In this document: in pieces, positions 24,001 to 35,412 of the stretch
Position numbering within the stretch: position 1 is the stretch's first letter
Layout of the letters: each line of letters opens with the position of its first letter
Assembly (NCBI GenBank): GCA_903813345.2
Contig: CAIIXF020000001.1
Span: forward strand, 48,315,885-48,379,884
Length of the DNA stretch: 64,000 bases
Direction: 5' to 3'
From: Owenia fusiformis
Lineage: Eukaryota; Annelida; Polychaeta; Sabellida; Oweniidae
Made by a program: the position numbers and the translations under genes
The notes under the pieces: generated by a model
Told to the model about the DNA's origin: nothing
The model's database searches: none
Seen by the model: the letters and a program-made list of their open reading frames with translations, nothing else

Positions 24001-27000
24001 AATACAGTGCTGAATATAGGTCAACAAGATACTAGTGTACATATAAATATAATAATACCTATAGCTAGGTCTGAATATTAAACTCCAGCCAAATACACGG
24101 GTAGTATCTAAAGCCCCGTTATGATTTAGAAGTCGCGAGCAAGTTCCCGCTGAAATCGCGAGCAATTAAAAGAAAAGAAGGGTTATCTTTTGTTTACTTA
24201 AATTGTATGTTGTACAAAGCGTTTTCATTTAATTTTACTCAATTATTACATGGTATTGATACTAAAGAGCAACTGCTGCAAAAAAGTATCACGAGCTGAT
24301 GTTCTGAGTTTCGTTATTTGATAATTGGAGAGAGAATGTATCATCTTGAATCTTTATCTATATATTTCTATATTTTATAGCTGAAGAAGGTCATTGCCCT
24401 TCAGTTGATATGGTCATAGTAATATGAAATGAAGGTATTGTGAGTTTCACTTCCTAAAGTTTCACAAAAAAGTATATATTCAAACTTTACCATATTCCTC
24501 AAGGCCCCGCTTCTACCATGAGCAATAAACTAAAGATCCCGCTGAAAACATGAGGAGGCCCCGCTGAAAACATGAGGAGGTCCCGCTGAAATCAGGAGCA
24601 AGTGGCTCTCCAAAATGTATTGAAGACCGATTTGACTTTTCAAATCTGTCACAACTGTAGCCAACGTAATAGATATATTAATTATTGATACTCTACACAG
24701 CACATGTATATCATATATCATTATCATCGTTATTATTGGTTCGAGCACCCCCCCCGCCCTTACCAAAAGCTGGCTACGAGCATGATTCAAACAAAACCGT
24801 TTCACTAGTAGTATTTCGACCTGACTCCATCGAGAAATTTACCAAGAGAAGATTTAAATCCATTCCACGACTTTTGACAAGTTTCAAAAAACTCGTTCTT
24901 CTTTGTATGCAATACGCAATACATATTTATATTTTACTGAAGTTACATTACACTATAATTCAGTATATCACTACCTTAGACGAATCAGCAGCAATGGCGC
25001 ACACGTTTAAAAAGGCAATTTATGGATCCACTGCTACATGTTAGTAACAAAGGAGTACCAGCGTTCTTAAATCAAAAATGCATGATGTTATTTTATTATC
25101 TCGAAGTACGCATCATACATTTCCGATTATAAGTCCAAAATAGTAATAATCAAATAATTTCATCATGAACAATTAATCGTAGGTTCTGTTAAACGTACGT
25201 GTTACGCGGTAAACAAGATACAAATATATGTCATATTCTGCAACAAATATGCCATATTCACTTGCGGTGTATGACAGATTCAGCTAATACCCACTAATCA
25301 AAGAGAACGTTATACGGAAGTACGCAATTGTCAATTGCATCGATTGAACGAACGACAGTACAGTGCATCAACTATTAATGCAGAAGTATCACTCAGCAAT
25401 CTCACGTGATAAACTTACTCAATAAATCCAGGATTGATATATAATTACTCAAAGCACTGACTATATTGGTAATCCAAGATAGTTTAACATGTACCTGTAG
25501 AGTCGATTCTCGCTACCAATCAAATCAACGCTTTCTCTATCACGTTTTCACCTGCTTTATATGTCATTTTCACCTGCGGTATATGGCAAATTCCGCAAGT
25601 GACTATCAGGTATTCACTGAAATCAATGTATCGCATATTCACTGCGGAATATCGCATACTCACCTGCGGAACATGCCATATACTGCAGGTGAGTATGGCA
25701 TATTCACCCGTATCACAAATACCGCACAACCATGAATGTATGCCATATTCCGCGTAACATCGTACGTGTTACGCGGAATATGGAATATATTCATGGTTGC
25801 GTGGTATTTGCGATACGGGTGAATATGCCATATTCAACTGCGGTATATGGCGTATCCCGCAGGTGAGTACGGCATATTCCGCATTGAATATGTGATACAT
25901 TGATTTCAGTAAATACCTGATGCTGACCTGCAGAATATGTCATACTCATTTGCAGAATATGCCATACACCGCAGGTGAGTATGCCATGCACCGCAGGTGA
26001 ATATATTTGTTCTGGAATATGATATATATTTGTATCGTCTTTACCGCGTCACAATATGTCCAGGAAAACGGCTTATGCAGGACATACGATTTACATGTCC
26101 CGGATCCTCGTTTGAGCGAGACATATGAAAAATATTTTTGCCCGGATATGGAATATATTCCGGTTGCTATGTCCCTGAAACCTTATCAGGTATGGAAAAC
26201 AAATCATTATCTAAATAAATATTTAAAAACAAAAACTTGAATGTTATTGTTCAATTATAAAAGTAGAACCTGAATTATCATGGAGACTTTGTGGTTCTCC
26301 TTTCTCTCTAAATTTCATCTTCTTGCAACTTGGGGTGTCTTTGTTTAATACAAGGCTTATTTCCCTGCTTCCATTAAGTTGTCTTGAAATGATATCCATC
26401 TTTATCCCATACATTTTGGTAAGGATGCAATTCTATAAAATGTCTGACGAAATCTCTGGTGACTTGAAGTTGCAATAGAAACATTTGAAACGTGGCCCTA
26501 GAATGAAACAGTATATATACAGTAATTTTTAGAAATACTTAACTTGGTCTTCGCATACGTTTATGTGAAGAACCTCAATATCTTATGTGATAGTAATGAA
26601 GCTTTCCTCGTGATCGAAGCGGGTACTCGTGAATTCTGCTCCTGGTTTCAGCGGGACCTCCTCATGTTTTCAGCGGGGCTTCCTCATAATTTCAGCGGGG
26701 CCACTGGAACACCTTCAACGATGTATTTCACCCCCCACAGTGGATGTTTTTTTAAACTAACTTATCAATACATACAATGTTGATCCAATATTCATAATGA
26801 GGTATGTATATCGTAGTTCTTATCTCTATTTTAACGATAAAAGTAATATGTTAACAGTAAATTATGCAAACGTGCATATTAACGCCCGTTTCTTCCATGT
26901 CAATAAAAATAGTTATCTAACATGTCATTGTTTGTGTAGATATACCTGTTCTGAAAGTATACCTAAGGTATCAAGGAACAGTAATGCGTATTCTTACCTT

Positions 27001-30000
27001 TTTGGTACATATTTCCAGATAAATTAAATAAAAAGTACTTTGCTCGTGATTTCAGCGGGAACTTGCTCGCGACTTTTGAATCATGACGGGGCTTTGGATA
27101 CTACCCGTGAAATAGAGCCACCACAATATTTCAACCTTTGTAACCCTTGCAAAAAGATTTTCTTGCAATAAAAATGTAAAAATAGCTTAGGGTACTTGTA
27201 AGCCAATTTGATTTTAAGGTAGACATGTCTCGATATTTTTCAATAATTTTCATGATTATAAATACCGATAATCAATGAAAGGGACAATATTTTCACATTT
27301 GTAATTGTATGTGTATGCATGGTCCATGTGTATGTTACCATAATTCTTTATATCCACTTAAAATGTAAAAAATTTTGCCCAATTTATAAATATCAGATAA
27401 TTTATTCATCACCAAAATTAGTAAAAATTATCAACATGCAGAACTACCTTAAAGAGTTTAATCTCTCACTCAGTCACAATCATGTCAACCAAAACTGTAC
27501 TCGTGTTACATAATATAGGATTATACAGCTTACCATACGTGTGCAATCTATATAGCATCCACACTGACATCTTTACAGAATCATATATAATTTTTGAATA
27601 TAAACTCAACCCAATAAGGCGAGTACTAAAGAATTTACTTACCTGCCATCTAAAAATCTGCTTGGAACTACCATTGGATTACCATTGGATTCCTCCAAGA
27701 GAATATTCTAGGGCGCATTCAGCTTACATAATTTGAGAAATTAATGGCATACGTAAAACCTATTTAAAACAGCATTTATCATATTCAAAAGCGTTGAGCA
27801 TCAATGATTCCCAGCCCTCTGAAGTTTGAAAAATAAAAATACCTGGGTGTTAATCCATGGATTATCTTTGAAAACGAGAAATATATTTTTGGATTACATG
27901 GTGTAATCTTAAAGTAAACAAAATGTTTTAAAGTGTATTGATGTTTTTTGGATGAAAAACATAAGCGAAATTCATGAAAAAAATCCCCCGATTCATTCTA
28001 CAAACAACTCGCCCTCCTTTGATGACAAGATTGTTTATGTGCCGCCCGCCCGCACGCCAGCAAGCCCGTACGCCCGTACGCCCGCTCAACAGCACAAGAC
28101 GACGACAATATAGCACTTTTTCAAAGTGCGATAAAAATGTGTAATAAGTGTCAATTGATGAACAGATTCATTACACACATAAATATGCCTACAACATAGA
28201 AGGAAGACAATGATAACACTTCCAAAATTAATTTCAAAATCATATCTTTTTAAAATGCAATGTATGCATAAATCCGAACAGTTAAAACAAGGTTTTTGGT
28301 CAGTTTTTACAAAAATTAGCAACCCTTTTGAGTTGAGGTCATTTTAGAAATTCCCAAATCATGTGGAAACCTTCCATTTTTATGGAGCATTATGTCTGTC
28401 ATTTTAAATTGAGGGTCAATTTGAATCAACACCCAATTTTTAACAAGGCATTAAAATGTCACCACCTAGTTGCTCACAATATTATTGTAGATGATTTTGA
28501 AAAAAATGGTCAATTTGAAGCAAGTTGAAAAAAGACATTTTTTGACCCTGAAAAGGTCAATAAAGGTGGAATCTAAAATCTAAAGTCAGATTTGAACTTC
28601 TGAGAACTAGTAGAAGATTTTGACAAAAATGTTCAATTTGTAGCAAGTTGAAAAATACCTTTTTGACCTTGAGAAGGTCATTGAAGGTCAAATCTATAGT
28701 CAGATTTGAACTTTTGAGAACTTCTAGTTGATTTTGAAAATAATTGATCAATTTGAAGCAAGTTGAAAAATACCTTTTTGACTTTTTCGACCTTGAGAAG
28801 GCCAATGAAGATCAGATTTGAACTTCTGATAACTTGTAGATGATTTTGAAAAAAAATTGTCAAATTGTCAATTTGGAGCAAGTTGAAAAAAGGTGATCAC
28901 TGACCACCAGCAGCCGTAAAAGAAAACGGAGACCATAACAAGGTGGTCACATAAAAACCTTCAAAAGAGGAACTTTTAAATTATTTTTCTCTTTTCTTAC
29001 ATACCAGGGGTTTCTTCTACACATCTGAATGTGTTGAAATTCAAACTATGAAAAAATTTAATTTTGGTTACCCTTTGGGAAAATGACATGGGCTATGTGA
29101 TTTTCAACTTTATCAGTTCCCATACCCAGTGCTTTCAGTAGGTTTGTCTAAGAGTGCGTCCCTGAGATGGATTGATTTTCAAAAAGTGAGTTCCATGAAA
29201 AAAGGTTCCGGGAATTCAAAGTCACATTTTTACACTGAACGAAAAAATTGATGAAAAGTTTCTAACCATATTTGTTATTTATCGGCCTAAATCAGCATTC
29301 TACAAATGTCTAGAAGGTCACTAAATGATACAGGTACCTTCACTTGAAAGAGATAACTTATATTCAACCATTAAATACACTTTTCCTTTCATATTTCGAA
29401 GCAATTTGCACTTGGGGCAATCTCCACGAGGTTCCATTTATTAGTTCTGTTTCATGCGCATGCGCAACAAATCCAGTAATTTGATTAGTTAAAATCATTA
29501 AGACGCATGCGCGATTATTTATCGTGGTCAATCATAGGACTTGTACAGATTACCGCTCGGTACTGTAGCAACTGCTTAGTGATTGCCCTATCACAGGCCT
29601 CGTACTATTTCGATCGTAAATCAACTTCCGGAAAAGAAACGTTGAAAGAAAATATCGTATTTCTTTTAGAAACACAATATCCTTAGTTTATTAAGCGGAT
29701 TTTGACCAAATAAAAGACTAAAGATAAGATATTTTTCCGAGTCTATTAATTTTGTTAATAAAAACACAGGACTTTGCGTCCAAGGGACAGATCATTTTAT
29801 TTTTTTGGTGTCCCTTCATCAAAATCCGAGTCCTCCTAATGTTAAGGTCTCATGGAAGTTAACAGGAAATGACAAAACAAAAAATGACAAAGCCATGCTG
29901 GATTTTGAAAATTTTTTGAACCAAGATAACAGAGTTCTGTTTGGACCTCCAGTCAGTTTAACTAGTTCCACATATCATTTACATGACCAGGAACACAATT

Positions 30001-33000
30001 GAAATGGTCAGAATGACCATAAACATGATAAAATAACCTTTTTAGCCCTCTGAAGATGTGGCTGAAAAATAGCTAAAAGTAGGTGCTCAGGAAAGGTCAA
30101 TGAACAGAATCTTTTGATTTTTTCAGAATATGTGTCCAATATATTGCTCTAAATGACACAATCTTTGAAATTTTAAAAAATCGTCTGAAACAATAATGGC
30201 TGTAGTAAAAAGGAAAATAGATCGATTTTCAATTCAGTTTTTTTCAATTTTTTCTTTTTCTAAGAATGATATCAAATTTTTTTGAATTGTATCATTTAGA
30301 GCAATATATTGGGCACATTTTCTGAAAAAGTCAAAATATTCTGTTCAGTGACCTTTCCTGAGCACCTACTCTTAGCTATTTTTTAGTCACATTTTCAGAG
30401 GGCTGAAAAGGTTATTCTATCATATTTATGGTCATTCTGACCATTTAAACTGTGTTCCTGGTCATGTAAATGATATGTGGAACTAGTTAAACTGACTGGA
30501 GGTCCAAACAGAACTCTGTTATCTTGGTTCAAAAAATTTTCAAAATCCAGCATGGCTTTGTCATTTTTTGTTTTGTCACTTCCTGTTAACTTCCATGAGA
30601 CCTTAAGGATGCGTACTAAAAGCCCTGCATACCATACTTTAATATGTGTTTCTTTCTTAATACATAGCTCAATATTTCCTAGAACTAGCAATTGTACTCT
30701 TCCTGTGGTATTTAATAAATGAAATAAATCATATAAGATTATGCCAATTATGGGAACTGTATGAGGATATCCAAATGAGCATATACATCATATTTATTTG
30801 TTTCCCAGTTTGGCTTACATAATTTATACTTTGAGACACTTTGTAACATCAATAATAAATGTAACTAACAAAATACCATTTTTTAAATATCTTAGCTTGT
30901 GATAAGACATACACCCACTAGGGTGTCATTATCACTGATATGTATATATGTTTATATGATTTTAATAAATAAAAAAATTTTAAAAAGGGACATACAAAAA
31001 GGTAAGTAAACAAGGCATTTGTTACAGATGCCAACCACTGAACACCAAATACCAGCCGTCGTCCACAAAAATTGGACAACACTTGTGGTGGTGACATAAC
31101 AATAGAAAGTGAGCAAAGCAAAGTAAAGTATACAAAGTTCTCCCAAGGTTTTTTTCTCACGTGTCAAGTGTAAAAATTCTCATAATTTCTCGCCAATAAA
31201 GTTGGTAAAAATTTGACAAATTCTCATAATTTCTCACATTTCCAAAACAGTATGTATGTTTTCAAAATCTGAAGTGGGTGCAGCATCCATTTGCTTTATA
31301 CTTGGGAGAACACTGGATATATGTCCATGCCTTACCTTGATACCAATGGATGTTGTGAAGCCTTTGCAGACAGAAGGTATAAGAACTATTACAAGCAGAG
31401 TTCCCAATCCTATTGCTCCCCAAGGAATCATCATACACTCAATACACCTGCTACCAACACGGTGGAACCCTAAATAATAACATAGTTGGTATAAACATCA
31501 TTGTTGTATCTAGACAAGCACCACAAATATAAAAGTTGATCAGGCAGGAAAATTCTTAAATATTATAAATATAACAGAATTTTTTGTTTTTCCGTAAAAA
31601 ATACCAAACTCCCGTACCGTTTTCTCCCGTAAAAACTCCCGTACCGTATTTCTACTAAAATCTCCTGTAATTTTTTTTAAAAATATGGCCGTAAAATCTC
31701 CCGTATTTTTGCTGAAATCTCCCGTAAAATCTCCGTATTCTGGTATAACTCCTGTAAAATCTCCCGTATTCTTGGTATAACTCCCGTAAAATCTCCCGTT
31801 TTCTGGTATAACTCCCGTAAAATCTCCCGTATTCAGATTCAAAATCTAGAGTAAAAATTCTAGTTTTTTCAGAAATCTACCGTAGAAACTAGTTTTTTCA
31901 AAATCGACCGTAAAAACTCCCGTTTTTCCGAAATCTACTGTAAAAACTCCCGTTCTTTCAAAATCTACCTTAAAAACTCCTGTTTTTTCAAAATCTAAAA
32001 TAAAAACTCCCGTTTTTTCAGAAATCTACCGTAAAAACTCCCGTTTTTTCAAAATCTACCGTAAAAACTCCAGTTTTTTCAGAAATCTACCTTAAAAACT
32101 CCTATTTTTCAGAAATCTACCGTAAAAACTCCAGTTTTTTCAGAATTTACTGTAAAAACTCTCGTTTTTTTCAGAAATCTACCGTAAAAACTCCCGTTTT
32201 TTCAGAATCTACCGTAAAAACTCCCGTTTTTTCAGAATCTACCGTAAAAACTCCCGTTTTTCAGAATCTACCGCAAAAACTCCCGTTTTTTCTGAAATCT
32301 TCCATAAAAAAGTCATGTTTTTTAAAATTTACCGCGAAAAATACCTTTTTTAAAAAATCTCCCGTAAAAACTCCTGTTATTTCAAAATCTCCCGTAAAAA
32401 CTCCCGTACTTTCAAAATTTACCGCAAAAACTCCAGTTTCAAAATCTACCGTAAAAACTCCAGTTTTTTTCAAAATCTAGAGTAAAAACTCCTGTTTTTC
32501 AGAAATCTACCGTAAAAACTAGTTTTTTCAAAATCGACCATAAAAACTCCAGTTTTTCCGAAATCTACCGTAAAAACTCCAGTTCTTTCAAAATCTACCT
32601 TAAAAACTCCCGTTTTTTCAAAATCTAAAGTAAAAACTCCCGTTTTTTCAGAAATCTACCGTAAAAACTCTCGTTTTTTCAAAATCTACCGTAAAAACTT
32701 CCGTTTTTTCAGAAATCTACCTTAAAAACTCCTATTTTCAGAAATCTACCGTAAAAACTCCAGTTTTTTCAGAATTTACCGTAAAAACTCTCGTTTTTTC
32801 AGAAATCTACCGTAAAAATTCCCGTTTTTCAGAATCTACCGCAAAAACTCACGTTTTTTCTGAAATCTTCCGTAAAAAAGTCATGTTTTTTAAAATTTAC
32901 CGCGAAAAATACCTTTTTTAAAAAATCTCCCGTAAAAACTCCTGTTATTTCAAAATCTCCCGTAAAAACTCCCGTACTTTCAAAATTTACCGCAAAAACT

Positions 33001-34710
33001 CCCGTTTTTTTAAATCTCCCGTAAAAACTACCGTTTTTTCAAAAATCTCCTGTAAAAACTCCCGCAAAAACTACCGGATTTTGAAAAAAACTCCCATTAA
33101 AGTACCGCAATTTTTTTTAAATCTCCCGAAAATTTTTCATTTTAGGTTGGCAAGTCTGTATAATGCAAAGTCTGCTTCACTTTCACCCTATGGAGACTAT
33201 GTGTACATAAGACACTTGCTGCAGATAACATGATTGATGCAGAATGTATTAAACCTCCAACACATAGTTTTTGAAATTGAAGTTTTTATATTATATTATC
33301 ATTCTCAGCCTTCATACAGTATTGATGGAGCTACCCCTTAACACATACAGCAAATAACACTGAACAAACTTGGAACTACGTGTAAAATAAGTTGATATGA
33401 GGTATTAGCAATATCATATCCCAATCCTAGGATTATGTATCGATATATGGGTTTGACATATGTAGGAAAAAGGTTTAAAGGCCCCATGTAAAGTTTGAAA
33501 ATATAGTTTAACCTTTCAAATATTACTTTCCAAAACTAAAATTTTAAAGCATTTTAAAAAGTGTGTGATGTCAGGATAATATGCTGTGATGTCAATCAGG
33601 TGGCAAAAAATGTTTTCAAAAAATTGTTAATCTTTTTTCTTGTGCAAATAATTTCTAATAATGCTGAACTTTCAAAATAAAGCAATATTGCCTGTGGGTT
33701 ACATTATTGCATGCAATAATCTGCAGCTGCCCAGGCTTGTACTTTTAAGAACAAGGCACAGGGTGAACAATATTGTACCAGTGTGTGCAAGATGGCCGCC
33801 GAAAAGTTAATCAGCTCTGGAACTTCTTACAATGTAACATGTGTGAAAATCCGTCATGTGGTTTTCCCTGAATCGTGATAACAAGAAAAGTGAGACGATG
33901 CCCGTCAAGCTGACGACAATATTGTACCTTTTTTTAGGTATGATAAAAACTATGACTAAATAAGCGCACGGCAAATGGCCGATATATAAAATTCTTGTTT
34001 AGTAACTTACCATTATGTTCAAGTGGATCTCCATATTCATCGAGGGTGACTTCATGTTTCTCTAGACAACGTTCACACATTGCACCTGTGCTAGGTTTTC
34101 TACATGTGTTGTTAAGGATGCAGTCATTAGGAAACATACATGTGTTACACAGATGAACATGTGTATCTGAAATGATATTATTCAAAGGTTATCATAAATG
34201 GTTGGTATATAGATTCCTTTAAACTATTACTTTTTTTTAAAAACAGGTCAATCACTAGCCTTGCCCGAGTCGGTATTTTTTGCTTTTCTGATCTTGAATT
34301 ATTACTGCCTTGTACAATCTAATACATCTCCGCTGATATTATAAGTTAATCAGCAGTTTCGAGATTTCCATAATTCCTACACTGGCAGGGGTATCGCGAA
34401 ACCGCATTGATTGACAGATCGCACGACTTGTGACATCAGGCTGATTGACCAATGAAAACATTTTCAGGTTTACCCTCATAAGCAAAGCAAACTACCCGTC
34501 TACGACTTGAAATTCAATGATCTGATCGAGTATTTTTTCAGTCTTCACAGTTACAATAGAAAATGGTTGACAAAGAAACTCACCTCCATGTATGTCTGTA
34601 AAGTTAGAATTGGGGTCACATTTTATTCCAATAGATAGTTTTTCATGGCCATCAGCTGCATGAAGAAAACAGATGACTGCTACCGTCCCTAGTATCCAGG
34701 ATTGCAACAT
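18029..34710 (-). CDS. Secreted-start, cysteine-rich, membrane-spanning protein (partial, 4 exons)
   Basis: Exons on the minus strand are 34710-34584, 34166-34011, 31469-31336 and 18161-18029. Donors are GAG/gtgagt, ATG/gtaagt, AAG/gtaagg and TTA/gtaagt, and phases agree at each junction. Exon 1 starts with a signal peptide (MLQSWILGTVAVICFLHA). Exon 2 has eight cysteines in a CxxC-rich pattern (CNTC, then MCERC). Exon 3 has CIEC, then a hydrophobic segment IGLGTLLVIVLIPSVC. Exon 4 reads VRLLVHYLQLLALSLSL and is hydrophobic. The layout resembles the invertebrate and choanoflagellate family with ephrin-receptor-like cysteine repeats and several membrane helices; this is recognition by eye. No stop codon was reached, so more exons are expected to the left of 18029. 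The 13-kb intron between exons 3 and 4 is packed with transposons. Function is unknown. Confidence 0.6.
18298..18812 (+). repeat. Three copies of an about 100-base repeat
   Basis: A unit that contains CCTAATCAGA, CTAGTCTGCTCTTGCATC and TTTCAAGTTGA occurs at about 18298, 18588 and 18726. Between the copies lies sequence related to 28550-28900 (CAATTTGGAGCAAGTTGAAA). No frame is open through it. Confidence 0.7.
18816..19095 (+). repeat. Repeat family C, plus copy
   Basis: This block of about 280 bases is nearly identical to the reverse complement of 27750-28020. Shared landmarks include GAATCGGGGGATTTTT, ATAATCCATGGATTAAC and GAGGGCTGGGAATC. It has no coding potential. Confidence 0.8.
19868..20060 (+). 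repeat. Family A repeat fragment
   Basis: It contains GGGGATATAGTGAAGCCCTCCGTCCGTC, given here only as the family landmark GATATAGTGAAGCCC, and a following segment like the AATTGAAG portion of the full copies at 817 and 47111. It is truncated at both ends. Confidence 0.5.
21253..21662 (+). mobile_element. MITE family B, copy 2
   Basis: It starts AGATGCGAGTAG and ends CTACTTGCATCT, the clearest inverted ends of the three copies. The internal sequence matches 7586-8012 and 50727-51149 throughout, including GATTCCCCATAG and CACCTGGTGG. Confidence 0.75.
21748..21838 (+). repeat. Minisatellite of about 21 bases with palindromic core
   Basis: Four units of TTAGCAAAGATACAATCTTTG run in tandem with few changes. 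Each unit holds the imperfect palindrome CAAAGATACAATCTTTG. The minus-strand frame is open only because of the repeat. Confidence 0.8.
23020..23150 (+). repeat. Dispersed repeat family E (ACCACTGAACACC / GTGGTGACAT)
   Basis: The segment holds repeated CCAACTGCCAAACACC units, then GTCCACAAAAAAG and CACTTGTGGTGGTGACATAA. Related copies lie at 31018-31100 (+), 57620-57735 (-) and 60354-60425 (-). The last landmark is itself a short palindrome. Confidence 0.65.
23613..23715. repeat. Perfect 22-bp inverted repeat
   Basis: Bases 23613-23634 (TATGACCTGAATCGATTG and onward) are the exact reverse complement of 23694-23715. The loop is 59 bases. No coding context was seen. It may be a small foldback element or a structured transcript segment. 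Confidence 0.8.
24096..27109. mobile_element. 3-kb non-autonomous DNA transposon with TIRs, 5-bp TSD and nested palindrome
   Basis: The left end CACGGGTAGTATC and its inverse at 27097-27109 are the tips of TIRs of about 70 bases with a few mismatches. AAATA flanks both sides (24091-24095, 27110-27114). Subterminal arrays carry CCCGCTGAAA four times on the left (24145, 24539, 24559, 24584) and its inverse TTTCAGCGGG four times on the right (about 26647, 26669, 26690, 27049). The centre (about 25190-26010) is a second palindrome around 25757, built of repeated CAGGTGAATATGCCATA-like units. No transposase reading frame was recognised, so mobilisation would need a helper. A CAC start with a 5-bp duplication is reminiscent of Transib-class elements, but this is inference. 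Confidence 0.8.
25555..25990. repeat. Central hairpin inside the 3-kb element
   Basis: CATATTCCGCGTAAC and GTTACGCGGAATATG lie a few bases apart around 25757. Arms of roughly 200 bases extend outward with CGGTATATGGC, TATTCACCTGCGG and related units. Open frames appear on both strands because of this symmetry and are not genes. Confidence 0.75.
27750..28020 (-). repeat. Repeat family C, minus copy
   Basis: This is the inverse of 18816-19095 with very few differences. The two copies sit about 8.9 kb apart in opposite orientation, and each has the CAAGTTGAAA repeat on its CTCGCCCTCC side. Confidence 0.8.
28550..28900 (-). repeat. Tandem repeat, about 110-base units (CAAGTTGAAA)
   Basis: Four diverged units hold CAGATTTGAACTTCTGA, GATGATTTTGAAAA and GAAGCAAGTTGAAA. 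One related unit is at 18430-18530. Minus-strand frames look alike between units because of the repeat and are not independent genes. Confidence 0.7.
29455..29520. promoter_or_regulatory. NRF1-like palindromes
   Basis: TGCGCATGCGCA at 29455-29466 is a perfect NRF1-type palindrome, and GACGCATGCGCG lies about 35 bases downstream. An ETS-type ACTTCCGG follows at about 29622. This looks like a promoter, yet no gene start was identified nearby. Confidence 0.4.
29842..30606. mobile_element. TTAA-flanked foldback element
   Basis: Arms of roughly 350 bases are inverted copies. The outer ends are TTAAGGTCTCATGGAAG on the left and CTTCCATGAGACCTTAA on the right. TTAA at both tips could be a piggyBac- or Kolobok-type target duplication. 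Inner landmarks are GGTGCTCAGGAAAGG and its inverse. The two similar open frames inside are one sequence read in both directions. Confidence 0.75.
31018..31100 (+). repeat. Family E repeat copy
   Basis: It holds ACCACTGAACACC, CGTCCACAAAAATTGG and CACTTGTGGTGGTGACATAA, as in the copy at 23020. It lies in the large intron of the minus-strand gene. Confidence 0.6.
31545..33135. repeat. 1.6-kb minisatellite of CTCCCGTAAAA-type units
   Basis: About 50 units of roughly 28-31 bases occur, with consensus GAAATCTACCGTAAAAACTCC followed by a CGTTTTTTC run (shown in two parts). Variants alternate CTCCC, CTCCA and CTACC. A higher-order block recurs: AAATCGACC at 31901 and 32531, and the rare GTCATGTTTTTTAAAA unit at about 32313 and 32879. 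Minus-strand frames through it give TGVFTVDF-like repeats that are by-products. It lies inside the intron between exons 2 and 3 of the minus-strand gene. Confidence 0.9.
33136..34010. other. Remainder of an intron of the minus-strand gene
   Basis: No exon or clear repeat stands out. A GATGGCCGCC motif near 33790 is typical of the dispersed repeats in this window. Confidence 0.45.
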
Positions 34711-35412
34711 TATAGTCTAACAACCTAGAAAATATACAATAGAAAATTGTTTTGGCTTATATTACAAGCCAATGACGTGTGCATTAATGATTAACTTTCC
34801 TGTTATCTCAAAATCTGCTTGGAACTATACTATTGGATTACTATGGGAAATTCCTCAAAGAGAAAATTCTTGGGATTAAGGAAGGGGGACTAGAGGGCTC
34901 CCCAAGAGGGGGCAGTGAGGTCGCATTAGTCACTTTTAAATTTTCAAAATTGTATGTCACATTTAAAATTTACTTATCATATTTTGTCAGTTTTATTCCT
35001 TTTTAGTCAGTCAAAGAATTTAATGCAACAAATGGTTTGTTATGTTCCATTTTTTGATTACATTTACTTGCATATATTTACATTCAGAACAAATTTTCTA
35101 TTTTTGCATGGGGTTTCAACCTTTATTGAAAGCCCATGATTTTTGTCAATTCTCAAAACACTTGTCAGTCAGATGAGTGTTCAAAATTGTCACATGAACA
35201 GTGGGAGACTTAAATAAACCTCAACCATCAAAAGTTATCACAATGAGCTAAATTCTAAGTTTCATGTCTCAAACTCGCCCAAGCGGTAGAAAAATAATTC
35301 CCGTTCACTTTAAGTAGCACAATAAATGAATCCAAAGCTTCATACCTGCAAATGATGGATAAATTCCTACCAAATCAAACACGTGATTTCATGGATCTCC
35401 ATGTTTGTGATC

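Noticed and set aside
24530-26240. Several ORFs of 60-120 codons inside the 3-kb element
   Set aside because: They come from palindromic or repeated DNA read in both directions and show no transposase motifs.
24096-27109. Naming the element a ProtoRAG or Transib transposon
   Set aside because: The tip begins CAC and the duplication is 5 bp, but the heptamer does not match CACAGTG or CACAATG and no transposase is present.
29805-30691. Two similar ORFs (KVSWKLTGNDKTKND-type) on opposite strands as a gene pair
   Set aside because: They are the two arms of one palindrome, so the shared protein sequence only reflects the inverted DNA.
31232-31335. Reading the minus-strand exon through to a stop (NIHTVLEM)
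   Set aside because: A strong donor AAG/gtaagg occurs at 31336, and the exon at 18161 continues the hydrophobic family pattern in the right phase; the read-through form is a less likely alternative.
31540-32473. Minus-strand ORFs with TGDFTGVIPE/TGVFTVDF repeats
   Set aside because: They are translations of the CTCCCGTAAAA minisatellite; frames are broken repeatedly and no start or splice context supports a protein.
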